64,000 nucleotides of DNA, from NCBI RefSeq assembly GCF_019139535.1, contig NZ_CP077073.1, positions 3,562,501-3,626,500 of the forward strand, in the 5' to 3' direction. The position numbers and the translations under genes are program-made. The DNA comes from Pseudomonas muyukensis (GTDB lineage: Bacteria > Pseudomonadota > Gammaproteobacteria > Pseudomonadales > Pseudomonadaceae). Below, in pieces: positions 28,477-36,341 of this stretch (position 1 is its first letter; each line of letters opens with the position of its first letter). The notes below the pieces were generated by a model. That model saw nothing but the letters and a program-made list of their open reading frames with translations. It searched no databases and was not told the DNA's origin.

Positions 28477-30020
28477 GGCGTGGCCTCCAGGCTGGGGGTG
28501 TGATTGCGCACGGCGGCCAGCGGTACCGTGCATTGCCCGAATGCGCTGCCAGTGACCTCGCCAGAGTGGCCAAGGGCTTGCCACAGTGCCGTGGCTAGGC
28601 TCGGCAGCAACGGATATGCCAGCAGCGCCAGGCCCTTGGCCCACCAGTAACGGTCCTGGTCGCTGACCAAGGTGTCGTAGCGCGCCGCCCAGCGGGCAAT
28701 GCTCTGGCTCAATGCCCGTGGGTCGAAATAAGCGAAAGACAGCACCTGAGCTTGCTCATCAGCGGCCGCCTCGACCGCTGCCTGCCATGCCTGGCTCGGT
28801 TGCCCAGGCGCGGCCACGGCCGCCAGCGCCGCGTCGGCACGCGCCAGCAGGCTGGCGTAGTCCTCGACCAGGAAGCGCTCGAAGTCGGCGCGGCGGAAAT
28901 CCGTACGTCCGTGCGTCGGGCTGGTGCTGGCCAGGAAGTAGCGCAGCGCATCGGACGGGATGCGCCCCTCCCGGGCAATGTCCGCGACCCAGATCGCCCA
29001 CCCTTGGCTAGTCGAGAACTTGCGACCCTCCAAAGTATAGAAATGGTTGATGAGGAAATGGTCGAACGGCTTGGACGTACCATCGGCCATGGCCATGGCC
29101 TGGATGCTGACCAGGTGCGACACGCTGTTGTCGATCCCGAAGCCATTCACGGTGATCACCGGCGAGTCACGATCGAACGGGTTATGCGCCAGGCCCGTGG
29201 CCTGGGCGAAGCAGTCACCGACGAAACGCACCGCGCCGAACAACAAGCCATGGCCGAACAATGTGCGGGGTTGGCCACGCACCTCGCAGGGCAAACCCCA
29301 GCCGGCGTGGTTGGTCACCCGCACCTGGGGCGATGGCCGGTGCAGGTGGCGCCTGGCGATATCGATGAAGGTGTCCGGCGTCTGGGTCCCTTGCAACTGC
29401 TCGATCAGCGCCTGGGGCTGGCGAATGTCGAAGAACAGATTGGCCAGCGCCCGCCCGGGTACCTGTTCGCCCCAGCGCGCACAAGGCTCGCGGACTTCAT
29501 CCGGCTCGAAGTGCGCGCCGCAGTCCTCGCAGAAAAAACCCGAGATGGCAGCGTCGCACGCCGGGCAATGGCCGGTCAGGTAGCTGCCGCTGACGAACTG
29601 CTGACGCGATTCGGACCACGGCATCTGCTCCTCGACACAGCGGATGGCGTGCTGGTCGTCGAGCCGTTCGACCAACGCCTGATGGGCGGCCAGGTAAGCA
29701 TCGCGATGTTCCGCGGCCAGCGGATCGACGAACAGGTCGACCTGCACGTTCATGTAGGCCAGGTCCTCGATGATACCGGCGCAACTTTCCTGGGCCAGCA
29801 CGGCGGGATCCACCTCGGCCTGCTGGGCACGCAATGGAATGTAGGAATCGAACGGGTCGCTGGCGCAGACGATACTGGCTTTGTGGCCCTGCCGACGCAG
29901 GTGCCGCGCCAGGATGTCCAGGTTCAGGTAAGGCCCAGCGACATGGCCCAGGTGCAAGCGCCCATTGGGCGCGGGCATGGCCGGCACCAGCAGGTACTGT
30001 TTGAACGCGGCATCAGTCAT
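28473..30020 (-). CDS. methionyl-tRNA-synthetase-like enzyme, candidate hydrazine synthetase subunit
   Basis: Class I synthetase-fold protein of 515 residues. The HIGH motif reads HLGH at residues 23-26. A zinc knuckle CPACD...CEDCG lies near residue 160. The KMSKS loop is degenerate: KFSTS near residue 330, missing the second lysine. The C-terminal helical part is shortened against housekeeping MetG. In s56-p1, triacsin and pyrazole nucleoside pathways a MetRS-like domain adenylates glycine or glutamate and attaches it to the hydroxyl of N6-hydroxylysine before N-N bond formation. The neighbouring N-hydroxylase and cupin genes support that role here. A tRNA-dependent role is not excluded. 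Confidence 0.87.
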   Translation of the reverse strand: MTDAAFKQYLLVPAMPAPNGRLHLGHVAGPYLNLDILARHLRRQGHKASIVCASDPFDSYIPLRAQQAEVDPAVLAQESCAGIIEDLAYMNVQVDLFVDPLAAEHRDAYLAAHQALVERLDDQHAIRCVEEQMPWSESRQQFVSGSYLTGHCPACDAAISGFFCEDCGAHFEPDEVREPCARWGEQVPGRALANLFFDIRQPQALIEQLQGTQTPDTFIDIARRHLHRPSPQVRVTNHAGWGLPCEVRGQPRTLFGHGLLFGAVRFVGDCFAQATGLAHNPFDRDSPVITVNGFGIDNSVSHLVSIQAMAMADGTSKPFDHFLINHFYTLEGRKFSTSQGWAIWVADIAREGRIPSDALRYFLASTSPTHGRTDFRRADFERFLVEDYASLLARADAALAAVAAPGQPSQAWQAAVEAAADEQAQVLSFAYFDPRALSQSIARWAARYDTLVSDQDRYWWAKGLALLAYPLLPSLATALWQALGHSGEVTGSAFGQCTVPLAAVRNHTPSLEATP

Positions 30021-31302
30021 GGCGCGCTCCTTGATCGTCGGCGACCTCCACGGTGACGTCGCCCGCCAGCTGCGCCAACACGCTGGAGATGTCATCCTGC
30101 ATCGCGCACTGGGCGATCACGTAGGCAATCTCGTAGGCCTTGAAGCGCTCGGCAGGCAGTGCCATCTGCGCGCCGACCCCGGCGACCACCTGGAGGAAAC
30201 GGGTCTCGCTGCGCTTGAACAGGCGCTCGAAACCCTCGACGCGGGTGACCCGACCGATGCCCGGCGGCATGATCACCCGTTGCCCGGCGCGACACACGGC
30301 GCTGCCGAGCCGATCGACACAATTGTCCGGCACCACGCCGCAGGCTAGCTGCAACACGGCCTGGTACGGCGAGAAGCCCAGCACGCTATTGGGGATCAGG
30401 TGCGAGTTGATGAACTCCCCGCCCAGGCGGCCGCCGATCTCGAGGATCTTCGGCCCCTGCGCGGTGACCATCAGGTCGACGTGGAAACCGCACCAGTCAA
30501 TGCCCGTGGCCGCGACCGCGCGGCGCACCAGGTCGCAGATCTGCGCTTGCAGCGCCGGGTCAAGGCGCGAAGGCGTGACATTCTCGTACTGGATCGGGAT
30601 GGCCCGGTCGAACTGCTTGTCGATGATCGCGTTGATCACCACACGGCCGTCGGCCACCAGGCCGGAGATCGAATGCTCCGAACCGACCAATTGCTCCTCG
30701 AGCAGCGCGTGTTGGCCATACAGGGCGTACATTTCGCCCTTGTCCGGGGTGTTGTAGGCACGGAAGGCACGATAGACCGACAGTGCATCACAGCCCGGTT
30801 GCAGCATGAAGATGCCGCGGCTGCCGGAGTTGCCCGCCGGCTTGAGCAGCGCAGGCAGGCCCACGTGGTCCAGCCCTTCGAGGAAAGCCTGCTCGTCGCT
30901 GACCACGGCATAGCGCGGGTTGGCATTGGCCACCGCATCGAGGCAGCGCCGGGTGCGCGCCTTGTCGCGCACATTGGCGGCAGCCTCGGCGCTGCTGCCC
31001 GCCAACCCCAGGCGTTGGCTCAGGCGGCTGGCCAACTCGACTTCCAGGTCCTTCCAGGCGACCACCCCAGACAGCGTGATGCGGTGTTCATCCAGATAGC
31101 CGAGAATGGCCTCCTGGGCCGCGTCGTAATCACCCAGGCGGGTGACGATGACACCGGCGCAGCCCATGGAGCGGAACGGCTCGGGCGTGGGGGTGGCGAC
31201 CAGTACGTTGAAGCCCAGTTCATGGCCCGCGGCGATTTCGGCGATCCGCTCACCGGCCAGGGCACGGGTGTCGAGGTAGAGGATGTAAGGTGCTTCGGAC
31301 AT
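30013..31302 (-). CDS. ATP-grasp ligase
   Basis: Enzyme of 429 residues that should join a carboxylate to an amine through an acyl phosphate. Visible landmarks of the ATP-grasp fold are the pre-domain with VVAWKDLEVELASRL, the ATP-binding LLKPAGNSGSRGIFML near residue 155, a metal/ATP segment ILEIGGRLGGEF near residue 290, and a C-terminal domain. It resembles L-amino-acid ligases of the BacD/carnosine synthase type. ATG 31302 has AAGGAG upstream. It lies 11 nt after the N-hydroxylase gene and overlaps the MetRS-like gene by 8 nt. It probably makes an amide in the final product; its partners are unknown. Confidence 0.9.
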   Translation of the reverse strand: MSEAPYILYLDTRALAGERIAEIAAGHELGFNVLVATPTPEPFRSMGCAGVIVTRLGDYDAAQEAILGYLDEHRITLSGVVAWKDLEVELASRLSQRLGLAGSSAEAAANVRDKARTRRCLDAVANANPRYAVVSDEQAFLEGLDHVGLPALLKPAGNSGSRGIFMLQPGCDALSVYRAFRAYNTPDKGEMYALYGQHALLEEQLVGSEHSISGLVADGRVVINAIIDKQFDRAIPIQYENVTPSRLDPALQAQICDLVRRAVAATGIDWCGFHVDLMVTAQGPKILEIGGRLGGEFINSHLIPNSVLGFSPYQAVLQLACGVVPDNCVDRLGSAVCRAGQRVIMPPGIGRVTRVEGFERLFKRSETRFLQVVAGVGAQMALPAERFKAYEIAYVIAQCAMQDDISSVLAQLAGDVTVEVADDQGARHD

Positions 31303-31313
31303 GATTCGCTCCT

Positions 31314-32672
31314 TCATTCAGTCAGTTGTTGGTCGTGCAACAGGCCGTCAGGCTCGGCCAGCCCCAGGCCCCACTCCACCAGCCCCGGAGGCGTGGTGAC
31401 GTCATACAGCGCTTGACCCAGCAAGCGGTTGGCAATCTTGCCGCTGCGCCATGCCGCAAGACTGAGGTTGGGGTCGGCAATGCCACGGATGTGGCGCGCG
31501 GCGTTCTGGAAGAACAGCCGCGGGTGATCGGCCCGCGCCCACTTCACCGCATAGTCATGGTCGAGCTCGGGCAGGCCATCGCGCGTCGCCATCTCGAAGC
31601 GCAGCGGTTGTAACGCCGCCGGCATCTGAAACTCGGAACCGGTGGCCAGCAGCACCAGGTCGGCCTGCAGATGGCGGCTGCCGCTGACGCTGTCCAGACG
31701 CAGCGCCAGGCCATCGTCCGCGTGGCGCAACGCTTGCAGCGTCGTCCCCGGCAACAAGCGACAGAACTGCTTGCGCCCCTCGATGTAGGTCACCTCGTAA
31801 AGACGCCGGTAGATGCTCTCGAGCAGCGGCTGGACCACGCCATCACTGGCCATGTGCTGCTGAGCCAGGGCCACCTGGCGCTGCTGCGCGGACAAAGCGA
31901 AAAAGTGATCGCTGTAGCCGGGCACGAACCATTCATTGACGAAGGGTGAATCGTCCATCGGCAGGAAGTTGCCGCGCCGGCTGACCCACGCCAGCGAAGC
32001 CGGCGCCACGGGCGCTGGCAGGTTGAGCATCATCTGCACCAGTTCGGCGCCACTCTGCCCACCGCCCACCACCACCACGCGTTTGCCTGCTAGCGGCGGC
32101 GCGTCGGTGACGAAACGCGACGAGTGCATCACCGTTGGCCCCAGGCAGGCCTGAGCGCAGCTGGGGATGCTCGGCCGGTGCCCGGTGCCGACGACCAGGT
32201 TGGCGGTACGCGCAACCCCCTTGGCATGGGTGACCAGCCATTCCCCGCCGTCCCGAGTGACCCGCAGTACTTCGGTACCAAACGTCAGGTTCGACAGCGA
32301 CTGGCAAACCCACGTCATGTACTGCTCGAACTCCTTGCGCCGCACCGTGGGAAACCGCGCGTTGAGGAAGGCATAGAGCCGCTCGGTCTTTTTTAGAAAG
32401 GCGATGAACGAATAGGGGCTGCACGGATCGGCCAAGGTGACCAGGTCCTTGAGAAAGCTGGTAGTGAGCGAGGAGTTCACGTGCATCATGCCCTCGTGCC
32501 AGCGAAAATCCGCCCGACGCTCGAAGAACATGCTGCTGAACTGCTTGCACGGCTCCAGCAAGGCCGCCAGGCTCAGGTTGGCCGGACCGATGCCCAGGCC
32601 GATGACATCAAAACGTTGGACATGACGTGACGCGGCCTTCCCGGCCATCGACGGAATTTCACACGTATTCAT
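31314..32672 (-). CDS. lysine N6-hydroxylase-like flavin monooxygenase
   Basis: SidA/IucD-family N-hydroxylating monooxygenase of 452 residues. The FAD motif is GLGIGPANLSLAALL near residue 25, the NADPH motif VVVGGGQSGAELVQMM is mid-protein, and the family ATG motif is LLATGSEFQ near residue 375. These enzymes hydroxylate the side-chain amine of lysine or ornithine. No siderophore NRPS or aerobactin-type gene is present; the neighbours are MetRS-like, cupin and DAO genes, the enzyme set for hydrazine formation from N6-hydroxylysine. ATG 32672 has AGGAG eight bases upstream. Confidence 0.92.
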   Translation of the reverse strand: MNTCEIPSMAGKAASRHVQRFDVIGLGIGPANLSLAALLEPCKQFSSMFFERRADFRWHEGMMHVNSSLTTSFLKDLVTLADPCSPYSFIAFLKKTERLYAFLNARFPTVRRKEFEQYMTWVCQSLSNLTFGTEVLRVTRDGGEWLVTHAKGVARTANLVVGTGHRPSIPSCAQACLGPTVMHSSRFVTDAPPLAGKRVVVVGGGQSGAELVQMMLNLPAPVAPASLAWVSRRGNFLPMDDSPFVNEWFVPGYSDHFFALSAQQRQVALAQQHMASDGVVQPLLESIYRRLYEVTYIEGRKQFCRLLPGTTLQALRHADDGLALRLDSVSGSRHLQADLVLLATGSEFQMPAALQPLRFEMATRDGLPELDHDYAVKWARADHPRLFFQNAARHIRGIADPNLSLAAWRSGKIANRLLGQALYDVTTPPGLVEWGLGLAEPDGLLHDQQLTE

Positions 32673-32724
32673 TGGAATCACTCCTGCAAGCTTCAGGAAA
32701 GGGTGGCGTGCCCAGGCGGCTTCA

Positions 32725-33861
32725 TCAGCATCGCGGCGCTTGGCCCTCTCCGGCGCTCGGCATGGGTGTGGTGTCGGCAAGCGCCAGCCTGGCCAACTGC
32801 CGGCCACAACTCACCGCCGTGGCAATGCCACTGCCGCAATAACCACCGCCCCACGACACCGGCCCCTTGCGCCCTGTGCGCGGCAGGCCGTCGGGCGTGA
32901 AACCGAGGTTGCCAGACCACGCCTGGCGCACCTCGACGTCAGCCAACGTCGGGAAGTAGCTCGCCAGGCGGCTGCGCAGCCCGGACACCACGACCTGCGG
33001 CTCGGCATCCAGGGGCAGCAGGCCCAGACGACTGCCAAACAGCAAGCGCCCCTGGTGAACGCGGAAGTAGTCCTTGTCGGCGCTGGCCGTGCCATAGACC
33101 CGCGGCTGCTGGGTGATCAGTCGCAGTGCAGTGGCTGTCAGCGGCGCACTTTCGAACAGGTGGGTCTGGTACAGCACCAGGGGCTCGCGGGCCGCTGCCG
33201 CGGACAACGACCAGGCCTGCTCGCTGGCAATCAGCGCCCGTGCCGTGCTGATCCGCCCTGGCGCCAGCACCAGATCGACCGTGTCGGCCCCCGGCTCAAG
33301 TGCCAGCACCGGGCTTGCATACTGGACGCGTACACCGAGGGCCTCGGCATGGTTGCGCAAGGCAAGCAACAGCCGCGCCGGCTCGATCAGGGCGAAATGC
33401 TCATTGAGCAGCCCGCCCACCACGCCTTGCGCACGGGTCTGTTCGCCGACCTGGCGAGCATCCAGCCAGCGCACGCCAGTGCCCAGCAGTGCCTGGGCCT
33501 CGAGCCCGCGTTGCCTGAGCGCCGCCGCCGCGGCATCGTCCAGCGCCAGGGTGATATGCCCTGGCTGCGTCCAGGCGCAGTCATAGCCGAATGCCTGGAT
33601 CTGCTCCCTGAGGGCGCGCACCGGCGCCAACGCCGCCTGCAGGCGCTTGGCCGGGTCATGCTCGCCGTGGGCAGTCGCAGGCAGTGCCGGGGGCATGACC
33701 GCGACCGAACCGAAGTTGCAGGCGCTGGCGTTGCCGCCCCATTGCCCAGCGTCCAGCACACGCACGCTTGCCCCCTGCCGGGCCAACTCGATGGCAGCGC
33801 TCAGGCCGCAGTAGCCAGCGCCAATGACCACTGCGTCACAGGTCGCTTGTCGGGCCATCAT
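32725..33861 (-). CDS. FAD-dependent oxidase (DAO family), second in the cluster
   Basis: Flavoenzyme of 378 residues. The dinucleotide motif GAGYCGLSAA is at residues 14-23, and a C-terminal GGYCGSGIATA with preceding FTPDGLPRTG fits the glycine oxidase/PuuB-like amine oxidase group. It is only distantly similar to the DAO protein at 25912 and closer to gamma-glutamylputrescine oxidase-like proteins. Its start overlaps the KamA stop by 4 nt, so the two are translationally coupled. It could oxidise an amine made by KamA or cleave the N-N intermediate. Confidence 0.88.
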   Translation of the reverse strand: MMARQATCDAVVIGAGYCGLSAAIELARQGASVRVLDAGQWGGNASACNFGSVAVMPPALPATAHGEHDPAKRLQAALAPVRALREQIQAFGYDCAWTQPGHITLALDDAAAAALRQRGLEAQALLGTGVRWLDARQVGEQTRAQGVVGGLLNEHFALIEPARLLLALRNHAEALGVRVQYASPVLALEPGADTVDLVLAPGRISTARALIASEQAWSLSAAAAREPLVLYQTHLFESAPLTATALRLITQQPRVYGTASADKDYFRVHQGRLLFGSRLGLLPLDAEPQVVVSGLRSRLASYFPTLADVEVRQAWSGNLGFTPDGLPRTGRKGPVSWGGGYCGSGIATAVSCGRQLARLALADTTPMPSAGEGQAPRC

Positions 33862-35261
33862 GCCTCACCTCCCAGCGCGGCCTGTTCCATGAAGCGCCGG
33901 TAGCCGGCCTCGAAGAAGAACTCGGCCTGCCCCTCGGGTGGCTGCAACTGGTCCAGCCAGCAGGCCGTCTCGGAGTATCGGGCCAAAAACGGACGGCCCA
34001 GCCAGCGCGGATCACGGGCCTGGATGAACTTCAACAGGAAATGGCGCTGCCCATGCACCTCCAAGGTACCGCTGACCTCAACCTTGCCAGGCCCCGCGCT
34101 CATGGAGGGGCCGCGAGCGGTCTTGGCCAGCCCCGACACCGCCTCGATGGCCCCGTTGTAGATCGACAGCGCGCGCGCCAACGGGATCTGGAAATAATCA
34201 CGTGGGCCGGTATCGCGCTCGACGAACATGTAGTAGGGCACGATGCCCAGGCGCACCTGTTCCTGCCAGTTGCGCTTCCAGGTCGCGGCACTGTCGTTGA
34301 TGTGCCTGAGGACCGGCCCTTGGGCGCGGATGACGATACCCAGCTGCTGGAGCGCGGCCACCGCTTCCTGGGCAATCGGCGTGGACAACTCGCGCCAATG
34401 ATTGAGGTGGGCCATGAGCGCGATGTGCTTGCCACTGTCCACCAGGCGCCGCAGCAACGCCATGAGTTGCGGTGTGTCGACATCACTGACAAAGCGGTAG
34501 GGCCAGTACGTCAAGGCCTTGGTACCGATCCGTATCGTGGTGACATGGCGCAGGGCCGGGTCCAGGAAAGGCTCCAGGTAGCGCTTGAGATGAGCCGCAG
34601 TCATCACCAGCGGGTCGCCGCCGGTGAAAAGCACATCGCTGACCTCTGGATGGCGCGCCAGGTAGCGGTGCAATTGCGCGCCATCGTTGGAGGCGAACTT
34701 CAGCGACTTGTCGCCAATGAACTGCGGCCAGCGAAAACAGAACGTGCAATAGCTGTGGCAGGTCTGGCCGTGGCTGGGGAAAAACAACACCGTCTGCGGA
34801 TACTTGTGCTGCACCCCGAGCAAGCGCTCACCATCGAGCAACGGGGCATTCAGATGCTGCTGTGCCGGATGCGGGTTCATGCCTTCGCGCACACGCTGCA
34901 CCAAGGTCTCCAACGCTTGCTCGCCGGCCCCGCTGCGCACGCAGTGAGCGAGCCGGTCGAGGTCCTCGGCATCGAGCATCTGTGCCTGGGGGAAGGTCAA
35001 GCGGAAGATCGGATCGTTGGGAACATCGTGCCAATCGATCAGGTGCTTGATCACATAGTCATTGACCTTGAACGGCAGCACCCGCGCCACCAGGCTGATG
35101 GACTCCATCAGCTGCGGTGCATGCCTGACCAGTTGCGCAATCTGCCCGAGCCGCTGATGGCTGAACACGCGCATGGGCGGGGATGCCAGCTGCGTTCGAC
35201 GCACGACGGGGGGCTCATTGTAGGTTTCATTGGCTGAAACCTTGGTTATCAGGTTGTCCAT
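33858..35261 (-). CDS. KamA-family radical SAM aminomutase
   Basis: Radical SAM, PLP-dependent enzyme of 467 residues in the lysine 2,3-aminomutase family. The cluster motif is Cys168-x3-Cys172-x2-Cys175 (CHSYCTFC), and GGDPL follows at 214-218. A PLP lysine candidate is Lys393 in AGPGKVEV. Of the two aspartates that bind the substrate side-chain amine in clostridial lysine 2,3-aminomutase, one has a counterpart (Asp323 in HINDS), but the other, seven residues before the PLP lysine, is Ser386. So it is probably a 2,3-aminomutase whose substrate may not be free lysine. First gene of the hydrazine-type operon proper. Confidence 0.88.
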   Translation of the reverse strand: MDNLITKVSANETYNEPPVVRRTQLASPPMRVFSHQRLGQIAQLVRHAPQLMESISLVARVLPFKVNDYVIKHLIDWHDVPNDPIFRLTFPQAQMLDAEDLDRLAHCVRSGAGEQALETLVQRVREGMNPHPAQQHLNAPLLDGERLLGVQHKYPQTVLFFPSHGQTCHSYCTFCFRWPQFIGDKSLKFASNDGAQLHRYLARHPEVSDVLFTGGDPLVMTAAHLKRYLEPFLDPALRHVTTIRIGTKALTYWPYRFVSDVDTPQLMALLRRLVDSGKHIALMAHLNHWRELSTPIAQEAVAALQQLGIVIRAQGPVLRHINDSAATWKRNWQEQVRLGIVPYYMFVERDTGPRDYFQIPLARALSIYNGAIEAVSGLAKTARGPSMSAGPGKVEVSGTLEVHGQRHFLLKFIQARDPRWLGRPFLARYSETACWLDQLQPPEGQAEFFFEAGYRRFMEQAALGGEA

Positions 35262-35289
35262 CAGCAGTTCCGACCTCGATTATTGAAGT

Positions 35290-35318
35290 TGTATTGAGTC
35301 AGTTTCCAGACGAAGCAA
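35290..35318 (-). promoter_or_regulatory. candidate promoter of the hydrazine-type operon
   Basis: On the minus strand TTGCTT (35318-35313) and AATACA (35295-35290) are 17 bp apart, giving a start about 20 nt before the kamA-like start codon. It is a moderate consensus match found by eye. Confidence 0.35.
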
Positions 35319-35323
35319 ACCAG

Positions 35324-35347
35324 CGCCGGGTCGGTATGGGCCCGGCG
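35324..35347 (-). terminator. hairpin between the PEP-mutase gene and the kamA-like gene
   Basis: CGCCGGG and CCCGGCG form a 7-bp GC stem with a 10-nt loop in the 183-bp gap. There is no T-run. It lies directly upstream of the candidate kamA promoter and could separate the two transcription units. Confidence 0.35.
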
Positions 35348-35444
35348 TTTCACAGGGTTGAATTGAGGTTTACGCAGCGCCACCCTCACAGCTGGCAGCG
35401 GCCGCGTCGGGGCTCAAGGCCCAGCGGGCGACCGCGCTATCGGG

Positions 35445-36332
35445 CTAGCGGTCCTGGGCGGCATAGGCACGCTCAAGCTGGTCGAAACGTGACTTGTCCA
35501 CCAACCGCTGGCGCTCGGCGAAGGGCACCACCAATGCCGGGTCTTCATCCAGGCGCCCGTGCTCGAGCAGTGCACCCAGGGCCCGCTGCATGCCCAACGC
35601 GGCACTCTGCAGGCCGGCATTGGCGTACAGCACGATGCCGTAGCCCAGCTCGGCGAGCTCGGCACGGTCAAGCGTCGGGGTCTTGCCACCGATCACGATG
35701 TTGATCAGGTTCGGCGTGCGGAACAGCCCAGGTAGGCGGCGAATGTCCTCCAGACGCTCGGTGGCCTCGATGAACAGGATGTCCGCCCCCGCCTCGACAT
35801 AGCGATGGGCACGCTCGATGGCCGCCTCCATCCCCTCTACGGCGCAGGCATCGGTGCGGGCGATGATCATCAGGTTCGGGTCTTCGCGCGCATCCACTGC
35901 GGCCTTGAGCTTGCCCACCATCTCGGCGCAGCTGATGACCTCCTTGCCGCTGAAATGCCCGCATTTCTTCGGCAGTACCTGGTCTTCGAACTGGATCGCG
36001 TCCGCGCCGCTGCGCTCCAGTACCCGCACCGCATGGCGCACGTTCAGGGCGTTGCCGAAGCCGGTATCGGCATCGACGATCAAGGGCAGCGCGACGCTGT
36101 CGCGCACCCGGGCCGCATGGGCCGCCATCTCGTCCAGGCCAACGAACCCCAGGTCGGGCAGGCCCAGCGACATGTTGGTGACGCCGGCACCGCTCAGGTA
36201 CAAGGCCTGGAAGCCGACATCACTGGCAATCCGAGCGCTCAGGGCATTGAACACGCCGGCTACCAGCAGCCCCTGGCGTGCTTCGACCTGGCGGCGGAAC
36301 GCGGCTCTGCGCTGCATGCTTGAATCAGTCAT
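35445..36332 (-). CDS. PEP mutase/isocitrate lyase-family enzyme
   Basis: TIM-barrel enzyme of 295 residues in the isocitrate lyase/PEP mutase superfamily. The metal site motif VDADTGFGN is near residue 88, EDQ near 119, and KKCGH, the active-site cysteine loop of isocitrate/2-methylisocitrate lyases, near residue 124. Closest types are 2,3-dimethylmalate or 2-methylisocitrate lyase and oxaloacetate decarboxylase; it would cleave a C-C bond of a 2-hydroxy or 2-keto acid. It starts 9 nt after the amidohydrolase stop. Whether it feeds the hydrazine-type cluster or is a separate catabolic unit is open. Confidence 0.88.
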   Translation of the reverse strand: MTDSSMQRRAAFRRQVEARQGLLVAGVFNALSARIASDVGFQALYLSGAGVTNMSLGLPDLGFVGLDEMAAHAARVRDSVALPLIVDADTGFGNALNVRHAVRVLERSGADAIQFEDQVLPKKCGHFSGKEVISCAEMVGKLKAAVDAREDPNLMIIARTDACAVEGMEAAIERAHRYVEAGADILFIEATERLEDIRRLPGLFRTPNLINIVIGGKTPTLDRAELAELGYGIVLYANAGLQSAALGMQRALGALLEHGRLDEDPALVVPFAERQRLVDKSRFDQLERAYAAQDR

Positions 36333-36341
36333 GGAAACACC

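Noticed and set aside
28473..30020. Housekeeping methionyl-tRNA synthetase (metG)
   Set aside because: Degenerate KMSKS, shortened C-terminal part and embedding in a biosynthetic operon with overlaps argue against it.
31314..32672. Siderophore (aerobactin/pyoverdine) hydroxylase
   Set aside because: The family fits, but no NRPS, IucA/C synthetase or TonB receptor lies nearby, while hydrazine-type partner genes do.
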